Below, piece by piece: positions 8,260-16,451 of a DNA stretch of 64,000 nt. A program made the position numbers and the translations under genes. Source of the DNA: Clostridium sp. JN-1 (lineage in GTDB: Bacteria; Bacillota; Clostridia; Clostridiales; Clostridiaceae); contig NZ_CP033465.1 in assembly GCF_003718715.1 (NCBI RefSeq), positions 868,001-932,000 on the forward strand, written 5' to 3'. The notes under the pieces were generated by a model. The model made no database searches. It saw nothing but the letters and a program-made list of their open reading frames with translations, and was not told where the DNA came from. Numbering within the stretch: position 1 is the first letter of the stretch; each line of letters opens with the position of its first letter.

Positions 8260-9114
8260 ATGGGCCGGATAATCAAAGGTAAACCAGCTGCAGATGCCAT
8301 AAGCAAAGAGCTAATCGAGGAAGTAATTGATTTGAAGTCAAAAGGAATTGCTCCAAAACTTTCAGTTGTGAGGGTTGGAGAAAATGAAAGTGATTTAGCT
8401 TACGAAAGAGGAGCCTCAAAGAGGTGCTCTAAAATAGGAATTCAAATGGAAGTTAAAGAACTTCCGGAAGATATAGATGAAGAGCATTTTACAGCAGAAA
8501 TCAAAAAATTAAATAATGATAAAACAGTAAATGGTATATTGATATTTAGACCGCTTCCAAAGCAATTAAAGGAAGACTCGGTAAAGTACATAATTGCACC
8601 TAATAAAGATGTAGATTGTTTTAGTCCTATAAATGTATCAAAATTAATGGAAAATGATAAAACTGGTTTTGTTCCATGTACACCATCAGCAGTTATAGAA
8701 ATATTAAAGCACTATAATGTTGAGATAAAAGGAAAAAATGCTGTAGTCATAGGGAGGTCAATGGTAGTTGGTAAACCTGTATCCATGCTCCTGTTAAATG
8801 AAAATGCAACAGTTACAATTTGTCATTCAAAAACTCGAGATATACATTTAATAGCTTCAAAAGCAGATATACTTGTAGTTGGAGTTGGAAAAGCAAAAAT
8901 GGTAGATGAAAGGTATATTAAAGAAGGTGCAATTGTAATAGATGTTGGTATAAATGTTGATAAAGATGGAAAACTATGTGGGGATGTAGATACTGATAGA
9001 TGTGTCAATAAATCTTCGATGATAACTCCAGTTCCTGCAGGAGTAGGTTCTGTTACAACATCTATTCTTGCTAAACATGTTGTAAAAGCATGTAAATTGC
9101 AAAATGATTTATAA
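8260..9114 (+). CDS. folD: Methylene-tetrahydrofolate dehydrogenase (FolD family, probably monofunctional)
   Basis: Oxidises or reduces 5,10-methylene/methenyl-THF with NAD(P). The 284 residues cover the whole FolD family: N-terminal catalytic domain, the dinucleotide fold with VVIGRSMVVGKP, then VIDVGIN and ITPVPAGVGSVT. Alignment by eye to E. coli FolD shows Tyr48 conserved in LAYERGASKRC, but the cyclohydrolase lysine (E. coli Lys54) is Ala52. The Gln of the usual VQLPLP is replaced, the text here being IFRPLP, and the KDVDGF glycine is Cys (KDVDCF), while the Asp is kept. Loss of Lys and Gln predicts a dehydrogenase without cyclohydrolase activity, consistent with fchA next door. Confidence 0.94.
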   Translation: MGRIIKGKPAADAISKELIEEVIDLKSKGIAPKLSVVRVGENESDLAYERGASKRCSKIGIQMEVKELPEDIDEEHFTAEIKKLNNDKTVNGILIFRPLPKQLKEDSVKYIIAPNKDVDCFSPINVSKLMENDKTGFVPCTPSAVIEILKHYNVEIKGKNAVVIGRSMVVGKPVSMLLLNENATVTICHSKTRDIHLIASKADILVVGVGKAKMVDERYIKEGAIVIDVGINVDKDGKLCGDVDTDRCVNKSSMITPVPAGVGSVTTSILAKHVVKACKLQNDL

Positions 9115-9152
9115 TAAACAACTATTTTTGCATATCTTTTTAAGTTTATGTA

Positions 9153-9181
9153 TTGAACATTTAGTTTTAATGTGATATACT
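9153..9181 (+). promoter_or_regulatory. Sigma-A promoter of the glpA-like operon
   Basis: TTGAAC (9153-9158), a 17-nt spacer and TATACT (9176-9181). Transcription would begin near 9188, ahead of the leader terminator at 9221. Confidence 0.75.
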
Positions 9182-9220
9182 TTAAGTAATTTAATAAAAT
9201 GATTTTAAGGCGGAGTTTAA

Positions 9221-9272
9221 GAGAGCCAATATTAAGGTATAGTATACCTTAATATTAGTTCTCTTTTTTATT
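9221..9272 (+). terminator. Leader terminator in front of the glpA-like operon (candidate GlpP antitermination site)
   Basis: A long stem around AATATTAAGGTA / TACCTTAATATT, extended by AGAG/CTCT, is followed by TTTTTTATTT at about 9264. It lies between a good promoter and the ribosome site of the first gene, so transcription must read through it. In Bacillus, glpD has such a leader terminator overcome by GlpP with glycerol-3-phosphate. No glpP gene is in the window. Confidence 0.8.
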
Positions 9273-9292
9273 TGTCTTGAGGAGGTATTTAA

Positions 9293-10729
9293 ATGTTTGA
9301 TATAACAATTATAGGAACTGGTGTAGTAGGCTCTGCAATAGCAAGAGAATTGTCAAGATATAAATTAAAGATATGTGTTTTAGAAAAAGAATCAGATACA
9401 GCAAGTGGTACAACTAAAGCTAATAGTGCTATAGTTCATGCTGGATTTGATGCTGAACCTGGAACTTTAAAAGGCAAATTAAATGCAAAAGGAAATGCTA
9501 TGTTTGATGAACTTTCAAAAGAATTAGATTTTCCTTTCAAGAGAATAGGATCATTGGTATTGTGTTTTGATGAAAAGGATTTAGATGGACTCTATAAGTT
9601 GAAGAAACAAGGAGAGGAAAACGGTGTACCAGGTCTTGAAATATTAGACGGTGACAAGGTAAAAAACATGGAACCAAATATTTCTGAAAATGCTGCTGCT
9701 GCATTATATGCACCAACTGGTGGAATAGTTTGTCCTTATGAGATGACAATTGCTTTAGCAGAAAATGCTTATACTAATGGTGCTGAATTTAAATTTGATA
9801 CCAAAGTTGAATCAATAGATAAAAAAGATGGAAAATATGTAATAAATACTAATAAGGGAAGTATAGAAACTAAATTAGTTATAAATGCTGCTGGAATTTA
9901 TGCAGATGAAATAAATAATATGGTTAGTAAAAATAAGTTAAAAATAATACCAAGAAAAGGTGAATACTGTCTGTTTGATAAGGCTGTTGGAAATACTGTT
10001 TCAAAGACTATATTCCAACTTCCAACTAAAATGGGAAAGGGTGTTTTGATTACACCAACAGTTGACGGAAATCTCCTAGTTGGACCTAATGCAGTTGATA
10101 TAGATGATAAAGAAGATTTAGATACAACAAGTGAAGGCATAAACGATATACTTGAAAAGGCTTCACTAAGTGTAAAATCCATACCTGTAAGACAAGTTAT
10201 AACTTCATTTTCAGGTTTAAGAGCTCATTCAACAGCTGGAGATTTTATAATAGGAGAAGCTGAAGACGCAGAAAACTTTATAAATACAGCAGGAATTGAA
10301 TCGCCTGGATTATCAAGTGCACCTGCAATAGCAAAAATGGTTGAGGGTATGGTTGTAAAAAAATTAAGCCCTGAAAAGAATGATAAGTTTAATCCTATAA
10401 GAAAAGGAATACCAAAGTTTAGAGAAATGAGCAATGAAGAGAGAAAGAAGCTTATAGCACAGGATCATAGATATGGTAAAATAGTATGCAGATGTGAAAC
10501 TGTCACAGAAGGAGAAATTGTAAATGCAATACAAAGACCATTAGGTGCTAAAAATTTAGATGGTATAAAGAGAAGAACTAGAGCTGGAATGGGCAGATGT
10601 CAGTGTGGTTTTTGTTCAACAAGATTAGTTGATATTTTAGCGAGAGAGCTTAAAGTTGATCCAAAAAGTATAACTAAATATGGTAAAGGTTCAAATATAT
10701 TAATAGGCAAAAATAAAGAAACTATTTAG
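9293..10729 (+). CDS. glpA: FAD-dependent glycerol-3-phosphate dehydrogenase-like oxidoreductase with BFD [2Fe-2S] domain
   Basis: A DAO-type flavoprotein, 478 residues. The Rossmann motif is IIGTGVVGSAIARELS at the N-terminus, with the DAO segment SGTTKANSAIVHAGFD following. The C-terminal 70 residues hold a BFD-like iron-sulfur domain with CRCE and GRCQCGFC, as in E. coli GlpA. It probably oxidises sn-glycerol-3-phosphate to dihydroxyacetone phosphate, passing electrons to the next two gene products. The same trio (GlpA-like, FAD/NAD oxidoreductase, DUF1667) occurs in C. acetobutylicum next to a GlpP-type gene, as I recall. The leader terminator supports glycerol-3-phosphate control. A related 2-hydroxyacid substrate is the main alternative. 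Confidence 0.87.
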   Translation: MFDITIIGTGVVGSAIARELSRYKLKICVLEKESDTASGTTKANSAIVHAGFDAEPGTLKGKLNAKGNAMFDELSKELDFPFKRIGSLVLCFDEKDLDGLYKLKKQGEENGVPGLEILDGDKVKNMEPNISENAAAALYAPTGGIVCPYEMTIALAENAYTNGAEFKFDTKVESIDKKDGKYVINTNKGSIETKLVINAAGIYADEINNMVSKNKLKIIPRKGEYCLFDKAVGNTVSKTIFQLPTKMGKGVLITPTVDGNLLVGPNAVDIDDKEDLDTTSEGINDILEKASLSVKSIPVRQVITSFSGLRAHSTAGDFIIGEAEDAENFINTAGIESPGLSSAPAIAKMVEGMVVKKLSPEKNDKFNPIRKGIPKFREMSNEERKKLIAQDHRYGKIVCRCETVTEGEIVNAIQRPLGAKNLDGIKRRTRAGMGRCQCGFCSTRLVDILARELKVDPKSITKYGKGSNILIGKNKETI

Positions 10730-10779
10730 GTATATGTTTATTGGACTATGAAAAACCAATTTGATATGGAGGGTTAAAA

Positions 10780-12039
10780 ATGCAAGCATATGATATAGTA
10801 GTAATAGGTGGAGGTCCTGCTGGACTTGCAGCAGCAATCTCGGCTAAAGAAGAAGGCATAGATAATATTTTAATATTGGAAAGAGAAGATCAACTAGGTG
10901 GAATTTTAAATCAGTGTATTCACAATGGATTTGGACTTCATACTTTTAAAGAAGAATTGACTGGTCCTGAATATGCTCAAAGATTTATAGATAAAACTCT
11001 TGCTTTAAAGATACCATATAAATTAAATACAATGGTTCTTGATATAAATGAAAAAAAAGAAATAACAGCTGTCAATGAAGAAGATGGAATTATAGAAATA
11101 AAGGCAAAATCAATAATATTAGCGATGGGATGTAGAGAAAGACCTAGAGGAGCTATAAATATACCTGGAAGCAGATGTGCTGGTATATATACTGCTGGAA
11201 CAGCTCAAAAGTTTGTAAATGTTGAAGGGTACATGCCGGGCAAGGAAGTAGTAATACTTGGATCTGGTGATATAGGACTTATAATGGCAAGAAGGATGAC
11301 TTTAGAAGGTGCTAAAGTTAAGGCAGTAGTTGAACTTATGCCGTACTCAAGTGGACTTAAGAGAAATATAGTACAGTGTCTTGATGATTTTGGAATTCCG
11401 CTTAAATTAAGTCACACTATCACAAATATAAATGGAAAAGGCAGAGTTGAAGGTGTAACTATTGCAAAGGTCGGCGAAGATAGAAAACCTATAAAGGGAA
11501 CAGAAGAATATATTAAATGTGATACAATACTTCTTTCAGTAGGTCTTTTACCTGAAAATGAACTTTCAAGAAAGGCAAATGTAAAGCTGTCCAATGTAAC
11601 TAGCGGACCTGAGGTAGATGAAAGTTTGGAAACTAACATTGAAGGTGTATTTGCATGTGGAAATGTTCTTCACGTACATGACCTTGTTGATAATGTTACA
11701 CTTGAAAGTTATAATGCTGGAAAAAATGCAGCTAAATATGTAAGTGGCAAAAGATTTAATGGTGAAAAAATAGAAGTTATAGCTGCAGGTGGTGTAAGAT
11801 ATACTGTTCCTAAGTTTATAAATCCAGAAAATGTAGAAAAAGTTTTGGATGTTAGATTTAGAGTTGGAAATGTTTATAAGGACAGCTTTATAAGTGTGTA
11901 TTTCGACGATAAGAGAGAAATGCATATAAAGAAGAGAATTCTTGCTCCAGGTGAGATGGAAACTGTTAAACTTACAAAAGCAATTTTTGATAAGTACAGT
12001 AATTGCAAAAAAATAACCATTAAAGTTGAAGGGGAGTAA
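10780..12039 (+). CDS. FAD/NAD-dependent oxidoreductase of the glpA operon
   Basis: A pyridine-nucleotide-disulfide-type flavoprotein, 419 residues. The FAD motif VVIGGGPAGLAAAISA is at residues 6-21, the NAD motif VVILGSGDIGLIMARRM in the middle, and the second FAD contact GVFACGNVLHVHDLVD near the C-terminus. It has no CxxC redox pair of the thioredoxin reductase kind near the NAD motif. It most likely carries electrons between the GlpA-like subunit and NAD(H). The small CxxC protein follows 5 bases later, indicating a three-subunit complex. The exact electron acceptor cannot be read from the sequence. Confidence 0.85.
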   Translation: MQAYDIVVIGGGPAGLAAAISAKEEGIDNILILEREDQLGGILNQCIHNGFGLHTFKEELTGPEYAQRFIDKTLALKIPYKLNTMVLDINEKKEITAVNEEDGIIEIKAKSIILAMGCRERPRGAINIPGSRCAGIYTAGTAQKFVNVEGYMPGKEVVILGSGDIGLIMARRMTLEGAKVKAVVELMPYSSGLKRNIVQCLDDFGIPLKLSHTITNINGKGRVEGVTIAKVGEDRKPIKGTEEYIKCDTILLSVGLLPENELSRKANVKLSNVTSGPEVDESLETNIEGVFACGNVLHVHDLVDNVTLESYNAGKNAAKYVSGKRFNGEKIEVIAAGGVRYTVPKFINPENVEKVLDVRFRVGNVYKDSFISVYFDDKREMHIKKRILAPGEMETVKLTKAIFDKYSNCKKITIKVEGE

Positions 12040-12044
12040 TTTTT

Positions 12045-12410
12045 ATGGATATAAGAGAATTAGTATGCATAGGTTGTCCTATGGGATGCCAACTTCAAGT
12101 TAAATTAAATGGAAAAGAAGCTGTAGAAGTTACAGGAAATACTTGCAAAAGAGGAGAAGTATACGGTAAAAAAGAATGTGTAAATCCAACAAGAATAGTT
12201 ACTTCTTCTGTATGTGTAAAAGATGGTAAAATAGATGTTGTACCAGTAAAAACTGAAAGTGATATTCCTAAGGAAAAGATATTTAACTGTGTAAAGGCAT
12301 TAAAAAATCTAGTTGTAGAAGCACCAGTAAAAATAGGAGATGTAGTAGTAGAAAATATACTTGGCACAGGAGTTAATGTTATAGCTACTAAAAATATTGA
12401 AGCAAAATAA
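12045..12410 (+). CDS. DUF1667 small cysteine protein, third subunit of the glpA operon
   Basis: A 121-residue protein with the N-terminal motif LVCIGCPMGCQLQV, further cysteines in NTCKRG and KKECVNP, and a C-terminal half without cysteines apart from one. This is the DUF1667 pattern, always found behind GlpA-like and FAD/NAD oxidoreductase genes in clostridia and Thermotogales. The CxxCxxxC set suggests an iron-sulfur or metal site for electron transfer. Its start lies 5 bases after the previous stop with GGGGAG inside that gene's end, so translation is coupled. Confidence 0.85.
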   Translation: MDIRELVCIGCPMGCQLQVKLNGKEAVEVTGNTCKRGEVYGKKECVNPTRIVTSSVCVKDGKIDVVPVKTESDIPKEKIFNCVKALKNLVVEAPVKIGDVVVENILGTGVNVIATKNIEAK

Positions 12411-12423
12411 TTTAAATATTGAA

Positions 12424-12465
12424 AAAGGGATGTCCAAAGTTTTGTATTTGGACATCCCTTTGTAT
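12424..12465. terminator. Bidirectional terminator
   Basis: AAAGGGATGTCCAAA (12424-12438) pairs perfectly with 12447-12461 around an 8-nt loop, flanked by A and T runs. It separates the convergent glpA operon and RusA-like gene. Confidence 0.85.
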
Positions 12466-13094
12466 TAAAATAAATTTTTAAAGCACGTTTTACATATAAT
12501 AAGAGAACCTTTATTTGCAGTGATTATATCACGGCTTTTTATTATTTTTCCGCACATACTGCAGTAAGTTTCACCATCTTTTAATTTGGATTTAGGTTCA
12601 ATTTTACGAGCACCCTGCAAATGTTTTTTATTTGGCGGTGGAGAATAGTTTATAGGATCACTTTTGCATTCTTTTTGATTTATTTTATAATTTATTGAAT
12701 AATTGCTTTCACAAAATAATTCCAATTCAAAACGCGGATTTTCCCTGTCATAAAATTCTTCAATCATTAATTTCCGTATTTGAGCATCATTTATTATTAA
12801 GCCGCTTTTTTCTATACCATCAAATATACTCTTTGTTATGTTAGTTGTATCTGGATGTCTTTTTTTACTTTTATAATACACTTTGAGTACAGCAATTAAG
12901 GATTCTGTTAATGTCAGCCCTGGATTTTGAGACCTTGCCTCATATGCTATTTCTTCTTCATATATTGCATATCTATCATGATATTTTCCAGAATTGTATG
13001 GAAGAATAGCTCTACCTTTTGCATTTGAAAGCTTAAAATTTGATTTAGTTATTGGAGAACCTTGTACGATTACTTTTGCATAATTTTGTTCCAT
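12465..13094 (-). CDS. RusA-family Holliday-junction resolvase-like protein with C-terminal zinc ribbon
   Basis: The first 130 residues follow the RusA endonuclease pattern: HPDTTNITKSIFDGIEKSG, then LIINDAQIRKL. RusA resolves Holliday junctions and is usually phage-borne. A charged linker leads to a C-terminal zinc ribbon (CSMCG ... CKTCF) not present in classical RusA, making the protein 209 residues. In E. coli RusA the catalytic aspartates include both in PDxDN; here the text is PDTTN, so one acidic residue is Thr and activity may be altered. No phage genes surround it, suggesting a domesticated copy. It starts after GGAGCAG. Confidence 0.75.
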   Translation of the reverse strand: MEQNYAKVIVQGSPITKSNFKLSNAKGRAILPYNSGKYHDRYAIYEEEIAYEARSQNPGLTLTESLIAVLKVYYKSKKRHPDTTNITKSIFDGIEKSGLIINDAQIRKLMIEEFYDRENPRFELELFCESNYSINYKINQKECKSDPINYSPPPNKKHLQGARKIEPKSKLKDGETYCSMCGKIIKSRDIITANKGSLIICKTCFKNLF

Positions 13095-13127
13095 ATACAG
13101 CTGCTCCTTTTATAAAATTTAAATTAC

Positions 13128-13907
13128 CTACTTATTAGAATACTTTTTTACCCACACTTTAAACTTCAATTTGTTTATTAAGTCGTAAATTCCATATATA
13201 AAAGGAAAAACACGATTTACTGTATAATAGCTAAGCGGATAAAGCATAAATGGATACACAGAATGAAAATTGAACTTTATGCCCATAAGTATACATAGAG
13301 CAACCCATTTAGGCGGCTGTATAGGCCACGGAATTGGTGCTTTCTTTCCAGCATTTTTAAAGAAATTAGATGATGTTGAAACTGGATATACAAGTGTTAG
13401 TTTTCCCATATCATTTTTCTCAAAACGGTAAGTATGTGCAAAATGGTCTATTGCAGCTTTTGTAGAACAGTATAGTGCATAACCTGGAAGTGGTACATGG
13501 CTTACTGCAGAGCAAGTTATTACAACTGTATAACGTCTTCCTCTATTTAGTTCTTTCATTTTTTCAAGTGAATATATTGGTGAAATTACATTTGTTTTAA
13601 ATATTTTTTCAGCATGATCCCAATCTGCATCGTTTAATTCCTCACAATACGCAAAACCTGCATTTGCAATAAATAAATCAATTTTACCAAAGGTTTTTAA
13701 TGCAAAGTTAAATAATTCATCTACATTTTCTTTTTTAGATACATCACATTTATAAGGTTTAACTTTATCATCTATTAAAGGTATATTTTCAATATTACGT
13801 GCGACTGCAATTATTTCCGTATCATACTTTGATAGAAGTTTTAAAAGTTCGCGCCCTATACCTGAAGAAGCTCCTGTTATAATTATTTTTTTACCACTTA
13901 AATCCAT
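13128..13907 (-). CDS. Short-chain dehydrogenase/reductase
   Basis: A classical SDR of 259 residues. The cofactor motif is TGASSGIG (residues 11-18), the structural motif NAG appears in IANAGFAY, the catalytic Ser lies in ITCSAVSH and the catalytic Tyr-Lys pair is in YCSTK. The C-terminal 60 residues are rich in Trp, Pro and aromatics, resembling SDRs that act on lipophilic substrates (3-ketosphinganine or acyl ketones). The substrate cannot be inferred. It has its own GGAGGTG ribosome site; the RusA-like gene follows 33 bases downstream on the same strand. Confidence 0.88.
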   Translation of the reverse strand: MDLSGKKIIITGASSGIGRELLKLLSKYDTEIIAVARNIENIPLIDDKVKPYKCDVSKKENVDELFNFALKTFGKIDLFIANAGFAYCEELNDADWDHAEKIFKTNVISPIYSLEKMKELNRGRRYTVVITCSAVSHVPLPGYALYCSTKAAIDHFAHTYRFEKNDMGKLTLVYPVSTSSNFFKNAGKKAPIPWPIQPPKWVALCILMGIKFNFHSVYPFMLYPLSYYTVNRVFPFIYGIYDLINKLKFKVWVKKYSNK

Positions 13908-14070
13908 ACTTTCACCTCCTGTATATACTTATTTTAAACTATAATTTATTACATATTCTAATTATAACATTCATCAAGTTGATTTGAAGATAATATAATT
14001 TTATAATGAAGTGTGTAATAATATAAATGTTAATAGTTTATCTAATATTTAAAGTATGGGAGGCATATAA

Positions 14071-14700
14071 ATGAGCGAAATTGCAAGAAGATTAAATCAA
14101 TGTAAAAAACCTGAAGGTGATTTAGGAAAAGTTGTTGTAGATGATATGAATGAAAGTCACTATGAATTGACAGGATGGGGACTTAATAAGGTGAAAATTG
14201 ATACAGATAGTGTTATTTTAGATATAGGATGCGGTGGTGGAAAAACCATAAATAGGCTTGCATCTATAGCTAAAAGCGGCAAAATTTTTGGAATAGATTA
14301 CTCTGTAGATTGTGTAAAGTGGTCAAAACAGTACAATAGGGATTTAATTGATAAAGAACAAGTCAACATTATAAATGCAAGTGTGGAAAAGTTACCATTT
14401 GAGGATAGTAAATTTGATATTGTAACAGCAGTTGAAACAATTTATTTTTGGCCTAATCTTGTTAAAAACTTAAAGGAAATTAAAAGGGTTTTAAAAGATA
14501 AAGGTAAATTAGTTATAATCAATGAAATATATAAGGATCAAAATTTTGAAGAGAGAAATAATAATTATGTAAAAAATTGTAACATGAAAATATATACTCC
14601 TAATGAACTTAAAAAATTATTGGAGATGGCTGGCTATCAAGATATACAGATGGAATTAAAAGAAGAAAAAAATTGGGTATGCTATATAGCTCAAAAGTAA
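14071..14700 (+). CDS. Class I SAM-dependent methyltransferase
   Basis: A 209-residue UbiE-like methyltransferase. SAM motif I is VILDIGCGGGKTINRL (near residue 47), the acidic motif II is GKIFGIDYS, and VEKLPFEDSKFDIV carries the later motif. Homologues often modify small molecules or lipids; no substrate is indicated here. Its ribosome site is GGGAGG. It is a single gene facing znuA, with a hairpin at 14731-14757 between them. Confidence 0.88.
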   Translation: MSEIARRLNQCKKPEGDLGKVVVDDMNESHYELTGWGLNKVKIDTDSVILDIGCGGGKTINRLASIAKSGKIFGIDYSVDCVKWSKQYNRDLIDKEQVNIINASVEKLPFEDSKFDIVTAVETIYFWPNLVKNLKEIKRVLKDKGKLVIINEIYKDQNFEERNNNYVKNCNMKIYTPNELKKLLEMAGYQDIQMELKEEKNWVCYIAQK

Positions 14701-14730
14701 TATAATTGATTTACAATATTATTAGTAAAG

Positions 14731-14757
14731 TTGCTGACAAACTTATTTTGTCAGCAA
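14731..14757. terminator. Hairpin between convergent genes
   Basis: TTGCTGACAAA (14731-14741) pairs perfectly with 14747-14757 around a 5-nt loop, followed by TCATTTT on the plus strand. It directly abuts the znuA stop codon. Confidence 0.7.
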
Positions 14758-15675
14758 TCATTTTAAGCTGTTATAGATTGATTCTAAATTTGAGTCCATA
14801 GATTCAATGTAATTTTTATTATCCTCCCTATTTTCTATTGTATATATTTTTTTTACACTGGCATTAACTTCTTTTGCAAGTGTTTCAGATACTTTAGGAC
14901 TTGTCATGTCTTCCATGAATATAGTTTTAATATTATTTTTTTTACAGTAGTCAGTAAGTTCTTTTAATTGCTTTGTACTTGGTTCACCAGTTGCAAAAAC
15001 ATCTTCTATGCTTTTTTGATTCAATCCAAAGTCTCTGCAAAGATATGCAAATGCTGCATGACCTGTAACAAAGTCTTTATTTGAAACTGATTTAAACTTT
15101 TCACTGTATTTACTATACAGTAAGTCAAGCTCTTTTGAAAATTCATTGAAGTTTTTTTCATAATAATTCTTGTTTGATGGATCAGCTTTAATAAGTGCAT
15201 CTTTTATATTGGAGGATTCAATTTTAGCACCTTTTAAACTAAGCCATAAATGTGGATCATATTGACCGTGTTCCTGCATTTCACTGCGATTATAATTTTT
15301 AATAGGATTTGATCCTTTAGAAGCATCAACTACAATTAAATTTTTATTGTCTATTGCTTTTAAAGTCCTATCTGTCCAGTTTTCCATTCCAAGTCCATTA
15401 TATATGAACACTTTTGTATCACTTATATTTTCCATATCTTTTGCCTTTGGTTCAAAATCATGGGGTTCAGTTCCATCAGGGACTAATGTTGTTATATCAA
15501 CTTTATCTTTTCCAATTGCATAAGCAAATTCACGCACAGCATTAAATGTAACTACAACTCTTATTTTTGAACCAGAATTTTTAACATTATCTTGAGGTTT
15601 ATTGCTATTACTGCATCCAGCTGACGAAATTATCAAAAGTGCAGTTATAAATACAGTAAGTATTTTCTTTGACAT
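14758..15675 (-). CDS. znuA: Zinc ABC transporter substrate-binding lipoprotein
   Basis: A periplasmic-type (here membrane-anchored) metal-binding protein of the ZnuA/TroA family, 305 residues. A signal peptide ends in the lipobox SSAGC, so the mature protein is a lipoprotein beginning at Cys20 or 21. Metal ligands are visible as His in GTEPHDFEP, His in DPHLWLS, His in TGHAAFAYL and an acidic residue in FMEDMT. It lacks the long His-rich loop seen in many zinc-specific members, so manganese remains possible. It is divergent from znuCB with a palindrome between them. Confidence 0.9.
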   Translation of the reverse strand: MSKKILTVFITALLIISSAGCSNSNKPQDNVKNSGSKIRVVVTFNAVREFAYAIGKDKVDITTLVPDGTEPHDFEPKAKDMENISDTKVFIYNGLGMENWTDRTLKAIDNKNLIVVDASKGSNPIKNYNRSEMQEHGQYDPHLWLSLKGAKIESSNIKDALIKADPSNKNYYEKNFNEFSKELDLLYSKYSEKFKSVSNKDFVTGHAAFAYLCRDFGLNQKSIEDVFATGEPSTKQLKELTDYCKKNNIKTIFMEDMTSPKVSETLAKEVNASVKKIYTIENREDNKNYIESMDSNLESIYNSLK

Positions 15676-15700
15676 TATACCACTCCTAGAAATTAGTGTT

Positions 15701-15713
15701 GCAAATCATTTGC
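15701..15713. promoter_or_regulatory. Palindromic operator between znuA and znuCB (candidate Zur site)
   Basis: GCAAATCATTTGC is a perfect 6-1-6 palindrome centred between the divergent start codons (15675 and 15774). Fur-family repressors such as Zur bind A/T-rich inverted repeats of this kind. The assignment is inferred from position and symmetry. Confidence 0.6.
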
Positions 15714-15773
15714 ATTTATATATATAATATATTTATGAAAAAAATTTGTCAATGAGATGATTGGAGGACAGAT

Positions 15774-16451
15774 ATGCTGAAAATTAGCAACTTGTATTTC
15801 TCATATAACAAGCATGCACCTTATATATTAAACAATATTAATTTAACTATAAATAATGGCGAATATGTATCCATACTAGGGGAAAATGGATGTGGAAAAT
15901 CAACTTTAATAAAATTAATGCTCAATATTTTACAACCAACAAGCGGTACTATAATAAATGAAGCTAAAAATATTGGATATGTAGCACAAAAATCAGATTT
16001 CCTAAATTCACAGTTTCCAATTACCGTTTATGAAATGCTTGATTGTTATAGAAAATTGTTAAAGATAAAGGATAAGGGAATAATAACAAAGAGTTTAGAA
16101 ACAGTAAATATGCTGGAATTTAAAAATTCACTTATAGGAAATTTATCAGGGGGACAATGTCAAAAGATATTTATAGCAAGAGCAATAATGGGAAATCCAG
16201 ATTTGCTTATTTTAGATGAGCCATCTACTGGTGTTGATATAAAAAGTCAGAAAGAAATTTATAGCTTGATTAAATATTTAAATAGAAATAAATGCATAAC
16301 TGTTATATCAATAGAACATAACCTTAAGGCGGCAATTTCAAATTCATCGCTTATATATCATTTGTCAAATGGAAATGGTCATATGTGCAAGCCGGATATA
16401 TATATCAAAGAATATGTAGAGGCTAATGGAGGTAATAAATTTTATGTTTGA
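15774..16451 (+). CDS. znuC: Zinc ABC transporter ATPase
   Basis: The ATP-binding subunit of a metal importer, 225 residues. Walker A is GENGCGKST (near residue 39), the signature is LSGGQCQKIFIARA, Walker B is LLILDEPSTGVD and the switch His is in SIEHN. The gene overlaps the permease start by 8 bases, so the two are translationally coupled. Confidence 0.93.
   Translation: MLKISNLYFSYNKHAPYILNNINLTINNGEYVSILGENGCGKSTLIKLMLNILQPTSGTIINEAKNIGYVAQKSDFLNSQFPITVYEMLDCYRKLLKIKDKGIITKSLETVNMLEFKNSLIGNLSGGQCQKIFIARAIMGNPDLLILDEPSTGVDIKSQKEIYSLIKYLNRNKCITVISIEHNLKAAISNSSLIYHLSNGNGHMCKPDIYIKEYVEANGGNKFYV

Noticed and set aside
12465-13094. Prophage indicated by the RusA-like gene
   Set aside because: No integrase, terminase, capsid, holin or lysis gene in the neighbourhood; flanks are metabolic genes.
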